DNA from: CAG-390 sp964522215
GTDB taxonomy: Bacteria > Bacillota > Clostridia > Oscillospirales > CAG-272
Direction: 5' to 3'
DNA length: 36,045 bases
NCBI GenBank assembly: GCA_964522215.1
Contig: CAZFVR010000016.1
Location: 1 to 36,045, forward strand
Positions 15,407 to 23,600 of this stretch are shown in pieces; the stretch's first letter is position 1; every line of letters begins with the position of its first letter. Under the pieces are notes generated by a model. It searched no databases and was not told the DNA's origin. It saw only the letters and a list, made by a program, of their open reading frames with translations. Made by a program: the position numbers and the translations under genes.

Positions 15407-17317
15407 ATGAAAAAGACTCTTATCACGACTCTTTGCCTTACCCTTGCGCTCATAATGTGCGCCGCCATCCCGTTTGCCGCCATATCGGCAAAACGCGGGG
15501 AGGCCTCGTTGCCGCAGGGCTTTGAGGCCGCCTACATGCCGCCGGAGGAGGATGATTACTCCGGTCTCGCCGCCGACCCCACCACGCTTACGATCGATGC
15601 ATCGGCGGGCACAGGTGGCTACGCTCTTGCCTATTCGGCATCCGGCTACAAAACGCACACCACGGCATCCATATTTGCCAAGGTGGCCAACCGCACGCTG
15701 TATGATAAGACCTGCAGCGGCATGCAGGGTATGAATGTTGGTACTACCTATATTTATACCGCAAAGATCAAAACGGATAACTCTGCCGTGGCGATAATCC
15801 GTACCAACGCCAACACAGGCGACCAGGTGGTCATGTCCTATTATTCCAGCCTCAGCGCCACCAGCCCATCCTCCTGCACAACGCTCGGCCACGCCAATGA
15901 GCTGACCGTCATTACAAAGACGGAGAACGGTAAGGGTGTAAACTACATGTATGTTGCCACCTGCGCCGACGGTCTGCCCGGTATTGCAAGACTTAAAATA
16001 GACGGCACAAAGCTTTATTTTACCGGCTATTTTGCGCCCACAAAGACCAGCGGCTCGACCTTTAACGGCGGCGGCATCAAGGGCGTTTACCATTCCGGCG
16101 GATATTTCTACTTCCTGCTCAAATCCGGCATGACCTTCTATCACTGCCGTATATCCGACAGTGCCGCGGGCGGAACCAAATCCAACCCCACCGCAGTTAC
16201 CTGCTACAAGGCATTTACCATCGATACCCGCAACGCCATGTTCGTTTCCAGCTCCGGCAAGGTATCCACCCTCAGTGGGATCGACACATGGATAAACCAA
16301 GGCTTTGGCTATCTTACAAACACAAAATCCATCTATGTGCCGATCTTTAACGGCAAAAACGATAATGCTATCCTTTCCTATGATGTTTCCGACTATGTAA
16401 CGCCGGAAAAGCTCAAGGAGGAGAAGAACTGCTCGGATGTTCTTTTCCCGACGGTCGAGACCTTCAGGATCTCGGATTCCTCCCTCAGCCTCTTTGAGAT
16501 AGAGGCGGCGGGCTTCCGTACCGGTCAGGGTACTGACGGCGACCTGCGCCTATACTTTAACACAAATGCATCTGCCGCCGCCAAGGAGGGCATTTGGAGA
16601 GTCAGCAGCTACAGCCGCACCTCCAGCCCTGCAAAATCAATGGTAAACGCCGATAGCATCACCTACACCGTTAAATACAACAACAACGCAAGCAATGCAA
16701 GCGGCTCTACCAAGACTACCTATCACATCAAGGGCATATCGGTAAAGCTTCGCTCCAACGGCTTTACAAGAAGCGGCTATACCTTCGTGGGATGGAACCT
16801 TACGCGTAAATCCGACGGCAAGTGGCTCTACTTTACGGCCGATGGCAATGCAAAATGGTACACCAAGGGCTCACAGCCGGTCGGCGCACACCTGGCGCTT
16901 TATGAGGACGGCCGCAAGGTCTCGGCTCTCACAAGCGTAAAGGGCGATACCGTTACCTGCTATGCACAGTGGCAGCCCAATGCTACCGGTACCAAGAGCT
17001 ATTACATTAAGTATGATGCCAACGGCGGCAGCGGGACAATGGCCGACACCAAGGTCGTGTACGGTACTGCCACAGCCTTAAGAGACAACGCCTTTACACG
17101 CGATGGCTACAGCTTTGGCGGCTGGAACGCATACAGGATGTCAGATAACAGCTGGATATATGTCAATAACTCTACAGGCTCCGACAAATGGATAGCCGCA
17201 GGCGAGTCAACAGAGGGCTATACCCTCAAGGTCTACAAAAACGGCACGCGCGTGTCAAAGACCTCCTCTACCGACCGCGATCTGGTAACGTTCTATGCTG
17301 TGTGGAATAAAGACTGA
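15407..17317 (+). CDS. Secreted protein with two C-terminal InlB-type (Flg_new) repeats
   Basis: The 636-residue protein has a Sec signal peptide (basic start, hydrophobic 4-24, cleavage near AISA-K29). Residues ~50-400 are rich in Gly/Ser/Thr/Tyr with recurring short beta-strand blocks (for example 'NYMYVATCADGLPGIARLKIDG', then 'GGYFYFLLK'). This hints at a beta-propeller, though no family is recognised. Two repeats of the Listeria-Bacteroides type (PF09479) follow at ~420-520 and ~525-636. Each has 'YxxKYxxN', 'FTRxGYxFxGWN' and a terminal 'YAxW', with a ~35-residue insert not found in the shortest versions. No LPXTG, SLH or membrane anchor is seen. An adhesin or wall-associated role is inferred. 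AAGGGAG (15391-15397) precedes the ATG. Confidence 0.85.
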   Translation: MKKTLITTLCLTLALIMCAAIPFAAISAKRGEASLPQGFEAAYMPPEEDDYSGLAADPTTLTIDASAGTGGYALAYSASGYKTHTTASIFAKVANRTLYDKTCSGMQGMNVGTTYIYTAKIKTDNSAVAIIRTNANTGDQVVMSYYSSLSATSPSSCTTLGHANELTVITKTENGKGVNYMYVATCADGLPGIARLKIDGTKLYFTGYFAPTKTSGSTFNGGGIKGVYHSGGYFYFLLKSGMTFYHCRISDSAAGGTKSNPTAVTCYKAFTIDTRNAMFVSSSGKVSTLSGIDTWINQGFGYLTNTKSIYVPIFNGKNDNAILSYDVSDYVTPEKLKEEKNCSDVLFPTVETFRISDSSLSLFEIEAAGFRTGQGTDGDLRLYFNTNASAAAKEGIWRVSSYSRTSSPAKSMVNADSITYTVKYNNNASNASGSTKTTYHIKGISVKLRSNGFTRSGYTFVGWNLTRKSDGKWLYFTADGNAKWYTKGSQPVGAHLALYEDGRKVSALTSVKGDTVTCYAQWQPNATGTKSYYIKYDANGGSGTMADTKVVYGTATALRDNAFTRDGYSFGGWNAYRMSDNSWIYVNNSTGSDKWIAAGESTEGYTLKVYKNGTRVSKTSSTDRDLVTFYAVWNKD

Positions 17318-17362
17318 GCCCCTGTTTGATATCGGAGATATAATTTAGTTTTAAATAATGAT

Positions 17363-17401
17363 CCCCCGCCGGAGTCATGCCGATGATGACTCCGGCGGGG
17401 G
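17363..17401 (+). terminator. Long GC-rich hairpin after the InlB-repeat gene
   Basis: A perfect 15-bp stem (17363-17377 with 17387-17401) and a 9-nt loop lie 45 bp past the stop. It is followed by TGTTATGG, not a T-run. It is placed as a terminator by position and stability only. Confidence 0.65.
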
Positions 17402-17578
17402 TGTTATGGCTGAAAACCGAAAAAGCATAATTGGGAAAAAGTATGATGAAACTATGCGATAATTACGTGCGATATTACCGTGGGTACAAGAAATAGTTAT
17501 GGACAAGCTTTACCTGCAAATATATATTAATGTGTTGCATCTTTAGATCTGCGCATGCGGTGATGAATATATCCGATG

Positions 17579-17612
17579 AAAAAAGCTCCTATCCTCTGTG
17601 AGGAAAGGAGCT
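17579..17612 (-). terminator. Intrinsic terminator of tRNA-Arg
   Basis: On the minus strand AGCTCCTTTCCTC (17612-17600), loop ACA, and GAGGATAGGAGCT (17596-17584) pair with a single mismatch, followed by T residues to 17579. The hairpin starts two bases after the tRNA 3' CCA. Confidence 0.9.
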
Positions 17613-17613
17613 G

Positions 17614-17690
17614 TGGCCTGCCCGACAGGATTTGAACCTGCGGCCTCAAGAGTCGGAGTCTTGCGCGCTATCCAGCTGTGCCACGGGCAG
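17614..17690 (-). tRNA. tRNA-Arg (anticodon CCG)
   Basis: On the minus strand the acceptor CTGCCCG pairs perfectly with CGGGCAG. The D arm GCAC/GCGC contains one A-C mismatch. The anticodon stem CAAGA/TCTTG encloses loop CTCCGAC with anticodon CCG. A five-base variable loop and T arm GCAGG-TTCAAAT-CCTGT follow. The discriminator is G and the CCA end is encoded. It reads CGG codons. It has its own promoter and terminator. Confidence 0.96.
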
Positions 17691-17704
17691 ATATCACGGT
17701 AAAT

Positions 17705-17733
17705 ATTATACACCATTGCGAGCGCAAAGTCAA
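17705..17733 (-). promoter_or_regulatory. Promoter of tRNA-Arg
   Basis: On the minus strand TTGACT (17733-17728), 17-bp spacer, TATAAT (17710-17705). The start of transcription would be about 7 bp before the tRNA 5' end. Confidence 0.88.
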
Positions 17734-17804
17734 GCATTTTTTGTCTTTTTATGCGGTGGATAGGTGCATTTGAGCTTTACCACTGAATTTTGTGAGTGCC
17801 AACG

Positions 17805-17826
17805 GCGGCGGGTCAATACCCGCCGC
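17805..17826. other. Hairpin spanning the calcium ATPase stop codon
   Basis: GCGGCGGGT (17805-17813), loop CAAT, ACCCGCCGC (17818-17826). The ATPase stop codon (17815-17813) lies partly inside. A T-run follows only on the plus strand (17829-17833). It may end the ATPase message, or block plus-strand transcription entering from the left. Confidence 0.45.
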
Positions 17827-20611
17827 TGTTTTTGCGCAGTCGCCAAAAGAGCTTTCGCAAAAGCTCGATGGGGAACACCAAAAGTGATGATAGCATTGCC
17901 CACAAAAGCTCGCCGCCCCTCAGCGGCACGGTGCGCAACACCTCGCCTCCAAGATATACAAAGGCTATCTGTATCACAAGCACCGCGCTCATTATAGTGA
18001 TAAATGCGGGGTTTTTCCTGATGTTCGCCAAAATGTGCAATCGGTCGGTGCGCGCGTTAAAGCAATTAAACACCCCGGCAAAGATAAAAAAGGCAAAAAA
18101 GGCGGTAAGCAGATATCTGTCGTCTGCGGCGTATCTAAAGCGCGAGGTGAAAAACGGGAGCTTTAAAAAGGCGAGCGAGAGCGCGATGGTGGAGGTGCCG
18201 AGCACGGCGATCTGATCTATCATGTAGCGGTTGAGTATCGGCTCGTCACGCCGCTTCGGCGGCTCACGCATGCAGGAGGGGAGCGCGCCCTCGCCCGCAA
18301 AGGCAAGCCCGCCCAAAGTGTCCATTATAATATTTATCCACAGCATCTGCACAACGGTCACCGGCGCATTTATGCCAACAAACGGACCTATCATTGAAAC
18401 GCCTACGGCGCAAAGATTCATGGTGAGCTGCAGGGTGATAAATTTGCGTATGCTTTTAAAGATATTCCTGCCGTAAAGCACTGCACCCGCAACAGATGAA
18501 AGATCATCCCGCAGCAGCACAATGTCGGATGCCTCCCGCGCTACGTCGGTGCCGCTACCCATGGCAAAGCCGATGTCAGCGCGGCGGAGGGCCGGGGCAT
18601 CATTAATGCCGTCCCCGGTCATGCCAACCACCGATCCACGCTCCTGCGCTATCCGCACCAAGCGGCTCTTGTCGCTTGGTACGGCGCGGGAGACCACACC
18701 AAGGCGCGGCAAAAGCTCGCCCACCTCCTCGTCACTCATCCCTGCCAGCTCGGCGGAGGATAGCACCCTGTCAACACCGCGGCCGAGTATCCCGCAGCCG
18801 TTGGCTATCGCTTCTGCGGTCTCGGCGCTGTCCCCGGTGATCATCACTACTCCGATCCCGGCGCCGCGCAGCTCACCGACGGTTTTTGCCGCCGTCGGGC
18901 GCAGACGGTCACTAAGCTCCACCGCGGCAATGATATAAAGCTCGCGCGGGATCATGTTTGCCCTCCCCACCGTATCTTCGCCCGTGGCTATCACCAAGAC
19001 TCTGCCGCCGCCGCGCCGTGCCTTGGATATTGCCGAGGCAAAGCGGCGCAGGTCGGCGCGGCGTGCCCGCCCGCCCTCGTCAATATATCCGCAGACATGC
19101 GGCAAAAGCACCTCGGGTGCGCCCTTTATGTATATCCTGACGCCGCCCACATCCGTGCAACGGCAGGCCGAGTATTTTCTTTGGCTGTCAAAGGGCAGGC
19201 GTTGCAGGCAGGCCGGCAGATCCCGGGCGGGATCCCCATCGCGCTGTGCATCAAGCTCAAGTACCGATGCCATTATCGCCCTGTCCGCCGCATTGCCGCC
19301 AATGGGGACTGTTAGCTCACCCTCCTGCCCGGGGGTCGAGACGGTATTAAGATATGCGGATGTGCGGTACTCATGCCACAGCGCGGCAGAGCCATCCCGC
19401 AGTGCCTCCGCGGATGATAGCCGCCTCCCGTCCCCGAGGATCACACCGCCCACTGTCATCCGTCCCTCTGTAAGCGTGCCTGTTTTGTCGGTGAAAAGAA
19501 TATTCATGCTCCCCGCCGCTTCGATCCCAACAGGCTTGCGCACAAGCACGCCGTCCTTGGCCATACGCCCGATGTTTGCGGAAAGCACCACCGCTATCAT
19601 CATTGGCAGTCCCTCCGGCACGGCCACCACAACGACCGTCAGCCCAAGCGTCAGCGCGGAGAGCAGCTTTTGGGTAAGATAGGTCGTGTCGCGCAGTTTC
19701 ATAAGTATAACGCTGCCCATGTAGCCGCTGTCTATCACAAATGCGCGAAACAAAAATGCGGCAGCCACTATGGCAGCCGCGGCATAGCCAAGGCGGCTTA
19801 TCTGCGCGGCAAGGCGGGAGAGGCGAAGCTTTAGCGGACTTTCACGCGTCTCCTCCTGCAGCTCACCGCTTATCCCGCCAAGGCTCGTGTTGTCTCCAAC
19901 GGCACTAACCAGCATCTCCCCCTCGCCGCTGATAACAAGACAGCCGCGAAGCACGCCGCAGGGGTCGGAGGGCAGGGGGGAGCGACCACCGTCGGTCGCC
20001 GTTGGTGTTCCCGCGGCGCTTTGCGGCGCTGGATCCTCATCCGATGCAAAGGAGAGTGTGGTGCAAATATCCGGCAAGCGGTAAGCGGCACTCTTTTCCG
20101 CCTCGCGCGTCTCACCTGTCATCGCCGATTGATCCACCCCGATCCTACCGCTTATCAGATAGCCGTCGGCGGGGATCGCTTCCCCCGCGGCCAGCAACAC
20201 CACGTCCCCCACCACGATGTCGGAAATCGGAAGCTCTCGCACCACGCCCTCTCTCCGCACGCGACACTTCCCGCGCCGCGCCTCGGCCGCCAGCCGCCCA
20301 AAGGCCGCCTCGCCGCCGTATTCGGATATTGTGGAGACGGTCGTTGCCGTGATAACGGATATGGCAATACCCAGCGTTTCAACCCAGTCGGTGTGACCTA
20401 TCGTAAATATGATATTTGCGGCCAACGCGCCAAGCAGGACCTTTATCACCGGGTCGCCGAGGTTGGCAAAAAAGCGTGAGATAAAGCTGCGGCGTTTTCT
20501 CTGCCGCAGTGTGTTCCCACCGTATCTTTTGCGGGATAGCTCTGCCGCCTCCTCGCTGAGTCCGCAGCGTATATCTACCCGGCTTGCACCGCCGGCTGTC
20601 TTTTGCATCAT
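17813..20611 (-). CDS. Calcium-translocating P-type ATPase, PMCA-like (P2B)
   Basis: The 932-residue pump is of normal length. Domains in order: N-terminal cation-ATPase segment (~10-50), M1-M2 (~50-95), actuator domain with TGET (165-168), M3-M4 with VAVPEGLP (329-336), phosphorylation site DKTGTLT with Asp375, nucleotide domain, hinge 'MTGDGINDAPALRRADIGFAMG', and six C-terminal helices. M6 carries 'WINIIMDTLGGLA', the Asn-Asp pair of P2B single-site calcium pumps. It exports Ca2+ from the cytoplasm using ATP. Residues ~187-220 form an extra Pro/Ser/Asp-rich linker in the actuator region. ATG 20611 follows AAGGAAGG. The open frame runs on to 21646, but that part is antisense to another gene. 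Confidence 0.93.
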   Translation of the reverse strand: MMQKTAGGASRVDIRCGLSEEAAELSRKRYGGNTLRQRKRRSFISRFFANLGDPVIKVLLGALAANIIFTIGHTDWVETLGIAISVITATTVSTISEYGGEAAFGRLAAEARRGKCRVRREGVVRELPISDIVVGDVVLLAAGEAIPADGYLISGRIGVDQSAMTGETREAEKSAAYRLPDICTTLSFASDEDPAPQSAAGTPTATDGGRSPLPSDPCGVLRGCLVISGEGEMLVSAVGDNTSLGGISGELQEETRESPLKLRLSRLAAQISRLGYAAAAIVAAAFLFRAFVIDSGYMGSVILMKLRDTTYLTQKLLSALTLGLTVVVVAVPEGLPMMIAVVLSANIGRMAKDGVLVRKPVGIEAAGSMNILFTDKTGTLTEGRMTVGGVILGDGRRLSSAEALRDGSAALWHEYRTSAYLNTVSTPGQEGELTVPIGGNAADRAIMASVLELDAQRDGDPARDLPACLQRLPFDSQRKYSACRCTDVGGVRIYIKGAPEVLLPHVCGYIDEGGRARRADLRRFASAISKARRGGGRVLVIATGEDTVGRANMIPRELYIIAAVELSDRLRPTAAKTVGELRGAGIGVVMITGDSAETAEAIANGCGILGRGVDRVLSSAELAGMSDEEVGELLPRLGVVSRAVPSDKSRLVRIAQERGSVVGMTGDGINDAPALRRADIGFAMGSGTDVAREASDIVLLRDDLSSVAGAVLYGRNIFKSIRKFITLQLTMNLCAVGVSMIGPFVGINAPVTVVQMLWINIIMDTLGGLAFAGEGALPSCMREPPKRRDEPILNRYMIDQIAVLGTSTIALSLAFLKLPFFTSRFRYAADDRYLLTAFFAFFIFAGVFNCFNARTDRLHILANIRKNPAFITIMSAVLVIQIAFVYLGGEVLRTVPLRGGELLWAMLSSLLVFPIELLRKLFWRLRKNSGGY

Positions 20612-20719
20612 GAGTGATCCTTCCTTTGCAACTTGAGTCTGCCTTGTAACGATTATATTCCCCTGCGGCGCATAAAATGCAAAACAGCAATATTTGTCCC
20701 ATGAATTCGAGTTTATGAC

Positions 20720-20748
20720 TTGATTTTGCGGCGGTTTTGTCTTATAAT
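20720..20748 (+). promoter_or_regulatory. Promoter of the Gfo/Idh/MocA oxidoreductase
   Basis: TTGATT (20720-20725), 17-bp spacer, TATAAT (20743-20748). Divergently, the ATPase has a TATAAT on the minus strand (20657-20652), but its -35 is poor (TTGCAT with a 19-bp spacer). Confidence 0.85.
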
Positions 20749-20806
20749 ATTCTTGTAGAACTCGGTATCCGCAAGGAACCGAAAAACAAAACGGAGGATC
20801 ATCTGA

Positions 20807-21976
20807 ATGGAACTGATAAAGGATAAGGATCTTGATAGATTTAAAGAGGTCGAGGAGGTCACGGCCGCGCCGACAGCCTCTCGCCGACTGCGCATAGGCT
20901 TTATCGGCACCGGCGGCATCGCACGCTCTCACATAAAGGCGTACAAGCAATTCAGCGATGTTGATATAGTAGCGGGGGCGGATCTCATTCCCGGCAAGGC
21001 CGAAAAATTCTTTGCGGCAAACGAGGTAGAGGGTGTTCACACCTATACCGACTACCGCGAGATGATAGCCCGCGAGCAGCTTGACGCGGTGTCTATCTGC
21101 ACATATAACCGTCAGCATGCCGAGCCGGCTATCTACGCCATGCGCCACGGCATTGATGTGTTGCTTGAAAAGCCGTTTACCGTTACGCTTGACGAGGCGG
21201 TAGAGGTCTGCCGTGTTGAAAAGGAGACGGGCAGGATCCTCTCCATCGGCTTCCAGCCTCGCTTTGACCCGAATATGCAGATGATAAAGCAGATTTTTGA
21301 ATCCGGCGTGCTTGGTAAGATCTATTACATACAGACCGGCGGCGGTCGTCGCCACGGTATACCCTGCCGCGACGGTAAGGATACATTCATAAGGGATGAT
21401 ACAGCGGGCATCGGTGCGCTTGGCGATATAGGCTGCTATTCGCTGGATATGATGCTTCGCGCACTGGGCTACCCCAAGCCCCTGACCGTTTCGGGCTATA
21501 AGTCTGCCTATTTCGGTAAGGATCCCGCATATTACGGCAGTCGCCCCGAGCTTGCAGAAAAATTTGGTGTTGATGATTTTGCCGCGGCGTTCATTCGCTT
21601 TGAAAACGATCTGGTCATCGACTTCCGTATCTCCTGGGCCATGCATATGGATACCTCGGGAGATACCATAGTGCTTGGCACAAAGGGCGGACTTCGCATA
21701 CCCTCCACCGAGTGCTGGAACGGCACTGTCGGCGGACCTATGACACTTTATCGGGAGGTGTGCGGTCAGCAGGTGGAAACGGTGCTGCCAACGCTTGAAC
21801 TTCGCGGTCTCGGCCGTGTTGAGCGCAAGGTGCGCTCCTTCCTTGATGCTGTCATCACCCGCGGTAAAGCCCCGGTGCCGACCTCCGAGATACTTATAAA
21901 TCAGGCTATCATCGATGCCATCGCCCGCTCCGCCGACCTCGGCCGCGAGGTGGAGGTAGAGATACCGGAGATATAA
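20807..21976 (+). CDS. Gfo/Idh/MocA family NAD(P)-dependent oxidoreductase
   Basis: The 389-residue protein starts with a ~28-residue acidic extension, then the Rossmann dinucleotide-binding motif GFIGTGGIARSH (31-42). The catalytic-lysine motif EKPF is at 121-124, and 'GALGDIGCYSLD' in the second domain is the equivalent of the family's G-x-x-x-D-x-G-x-H-x-x-D. In this copy Cys takes the place commonly held by His. Such enzymes oxidise or epimerise sugars and inositols. It stands alone between its promoter and a strong hairpin, so neighbours give no substrate hint. GGAGG (20793-20797) precedes the ATG. Confidence 0.9.
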   Translation: MELIKDKDLDRFKEVEEVTAAPTASRRLRIGFIGTGGIARSHIKAYKQFSDVDIVAGADLIPGKAEKFFAANEVEGVHTYTDYREMIAREQLDAVSICTYNRQHAEPAIYAMRHGIDVLLEKPFTVTLDEAVEVCRVEKETGRILSIGFQPRFDPNMQMIKQIFESGVLGKIYYIQTGGGRRHGIPCRDGKDTFIRDDTAGIGALGDIGCYSLDMMLRALGYPKPLTVSGYKSAYFGKDPAYYGSRPELAEKFGVDDFAAAFIRFENDLVIDFRISWAMHMDTSGDTIVLGTKGGLRIPSTECWNGTVGGPMTLYREVCGQQVETVLPTLELRGLGRVERKVRSFLDAVITRGKAPVPTSEILINQAIIDAIARSADLGREVEVEIPEI

Positions 21977-22003
21977 AAAATAAATACAATATAAGATAAT
22001 ATA

Positions 22004-22054
22004 AGATCCGCTCCCCTGCTGAAAGACGAAAGCCTTCGGCAGGGGAGCGGATCT
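22004..22054. terminator. Long GC-rich hairpin between convergent genes
   Basis: A perfect 16-bp outer stem (22004-22019 with 22039-22054) extends by further inner pairs. It sits between the ends of the oxidoreductase (plus) and ruvX (minus), 12-28 bp from each stop, and so may serve both. No clean T-run follows on either strand. Confidence 0.7.
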
Positions 22055-22065
22055 ATGATTCCGAT

Positions 22066-22542
22066 TTATGAGTTTGCAGAGGTGTTTGATCTGATATTAG
22101 CTATCCTATCCAGTGTATTTTGCAGGATTATCTCGGCAGAGAGGGAGTCTATCACTGCTTTGCGGCGTTTGCCGCGTGTATTGGTCTCGTTAAGATAGCG
22201 AGATGCGGCAACGGTCGTCAGTCTTTCGTCCGTCATCATGACAGGAATGCCGGCCTCCTCGGCCAGCAGCTCGGCAAATTCGCGGCATCTGTCGGCGCGT
22301 GCGCCCTCACTGCCGTCCATATTGCGGGGAAGCCCCACCACGGCGGCCACGGCCTCCTGCTCAAGGGCGATCCTTGCCACCTCACGCGCGGTGGCGGCTA
22401 TCCCGCCGGGGCTTACACTGCCTATCCCGCCGGCCAAAAATCCTGCGGAGTCGGAGATCGCCAGCCCGGTACGGCGGTCGCCAAAGTCAACACCAAGCAA
22501 GCGGCCGTCAAGTGCGGCGATGGTATTGATATCCGATATCAT
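22066..22542 (-). CDS. ruvX: Holliday junction resolvase-like protein RuvX (YqgF)
   Basis: The 158-residue product opens with the RNase H-fold motif LLGVDFGDRRTGLAIS (Asp19), followed by 'VVGLPRNMDGSEG' (68-80), 'VMMTDERLTT' and a C-terminal 'KRRKAVIDSLSAEIILQ' with the last acidic residue. All match YqgF/RuvX. The family acts in 16S rRNA 5'-end maturation in E. coli and has resolvase activity in other bacteria. The start lies two bases after the CPBP stop, with GGAGG inside the CPBP end 12 nt upstream, so translation is probably coupled. In many Firmicutes it sits in an alaS/yrzL/yqgF cluster; here it does not. Confidence 0.92.
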   Translation of the reverse strand: MISDINTIAALDGRLLGVDFGDRRTGLAISDSAGFLAGGIGSVSPGGIAATAREVARIALEQEAVAAVVGLPRNMDGSEGARADRCREFAELLAEEAGIPVMMTDERLTTVAASRYLNETNTRGKRRKAVIDSLSAEIILQNTLDRIANIRSNTSANS

Positions 22543-22543
22543 A

Positions 22544-23536
22544 TCAGTGTATTACCTCCGTTGTTGGGTCTTGTTGATTTATATCTTTCCGCCCTCTTTT
22601 TGTAAGGTGCAAAAAGAGCCATGTAAGCGCGGCGGATACGCCAAGCGCGGCCGCGGCAATAATGCCAAGCAGTGCGCGGGAGCTATCCTCGGGTAGCGGC
22701 AACAGCGGCAGGATGAAGGAGGATGCGTTAAACGCCGCGTGAAGCAAAAAGGATGCGGTGGTCGACCCTGTGCGGAGGCGCACAAAGCCGAGGTACAGCC
22801 CAAGCAAAAATGCATAGCAGATCCACAGCACCTGCCCATGTATCAGCCCAAAGATCGCCGAGGTTATAAGCAGTACCGCCCATGTGGGCAGGGCACTGCC
22901 AAGGGAGGAGACGAGCAGACCGCGAAAGATCAGCTCCTCGGAGAGCGGTGCGCACACCGCCGTGGCGATGATAGACATCAGAGAGGTCTCGCTGAGCGTG
23001 GAGGACTGCTCGATATAGTCGGAGATAAGCTCCTCGGGTATCGGCAGGATGTCAAACGCCAGCGACACCGCAAGGTTCAGGGTGAAGCCGAGAGCTATGA
23101 GTATCGGTACGGTCGCCGCCCTAACTCCACCAAAGCCGCTGCCGCGCCTGTAGCCTACGCGTCCCGAACGCAGATATTTGCGGTCGCGAATGAGATACAC
23201 TATCAGCGACGCCGCAAATACGGCAATGGTTGAGAGGATGATCTCAAGGAAGGTCACCTCGCCGAGCTTTTCCTCTGTCAGCCACTCAAGGATATCGGTG
23301 GTATTGGCGCCAAGCGCCCATATCAACGCGTAAGCCGCGACCAGTGCAAAGGAGATGACATATCTTATGCCAAAATAAAGTGCCAGCCACCCTGCGGCGG
23401 CACCTATGGCGCGCCATACGCTCCCGCGCGTGGCGCGTGGTTGGGGCGGGGGCGGGGGCGCAATGCCGCTGCCCGACATTTCGCTTTGGGGAGGCAGCGG
23501 TGCGCTCGGCAGACGTTCGTTTTCTTTTTCGTTCAT
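22544..23536 (-). CDS. CPBP family intramembrane glutamic protease
   Basis: About 330 residues with a Pro-rich cytoplasmic N-terminus and about eight membrane segments. The three CPBP/Abi signatures (PF02517) are present in order: EELIFRG, then 'FGLIHG', then 'HAAFN', which supply the catalytic Glu pair, Arg and His residues. Family members process prenylated or other membrane-bound proteins and some act in bacteriocin self-immunity. The start is uncertain. ATG 23536 is chosen; ATG 23590 and TTG 23626 (overlapping the upstream gene by 26 nt) are in frame, and none has a good Shine-Dalgarno. It is the middle gene of an apparent operon with G1P dehydrogenase and ruvX. Confidence 0.87.
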   Translation of the reverse strand: MNEKENERLPSAPLPPQSEMSGSGIAPPPPPQPRATRGSVWRAIGAAAGWLALYFGIRYVISFALVAAYALIWALGANTTDILEWLTEEKLGEVTFLEIILSTIAVFAASLIVYLIRDRKYLRSGRVGYRRGSGFGGVRAATVPILIALGFTLNLAVSLAFDILPIPEELISDYIEQSSTLSETSLMSIIATAVCAPLSEELIFRGLLVSSLGSALPTWAVLLITSAIFGLIHGQVLWICYAFLLGLYLGFVRLRTGSTTASFLLHAAFNASSFILPLLPLPEDSSRALLGIIAAAALGVSAALTWLFLHLTKRGRKDINQQDPTTEVIH

Positions 23537-23600
23537 TGGTTTATTATCGCGTATCGACCGCACGGGAAGCCGCGCGGTCGGTACTGCCATATCTAAAGTA

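Noticed and set aside
15383..16300. 305-residue minus-strand open frame
   Set aside because: It is the shadow of the secreted InlB-repeat gene, whose signal peptide, repeats, promoter and ribosome site are all on the plus strand.
17813..21646. 1277-residue open frame extending the calcium ATPase upstream
   Set aside because: The ATPase starts at 20611 with a good ribosome site and family-typical N-terminus. The extra 345 residues are antisense to the well-supported Gfo/Idh/MocA gene.
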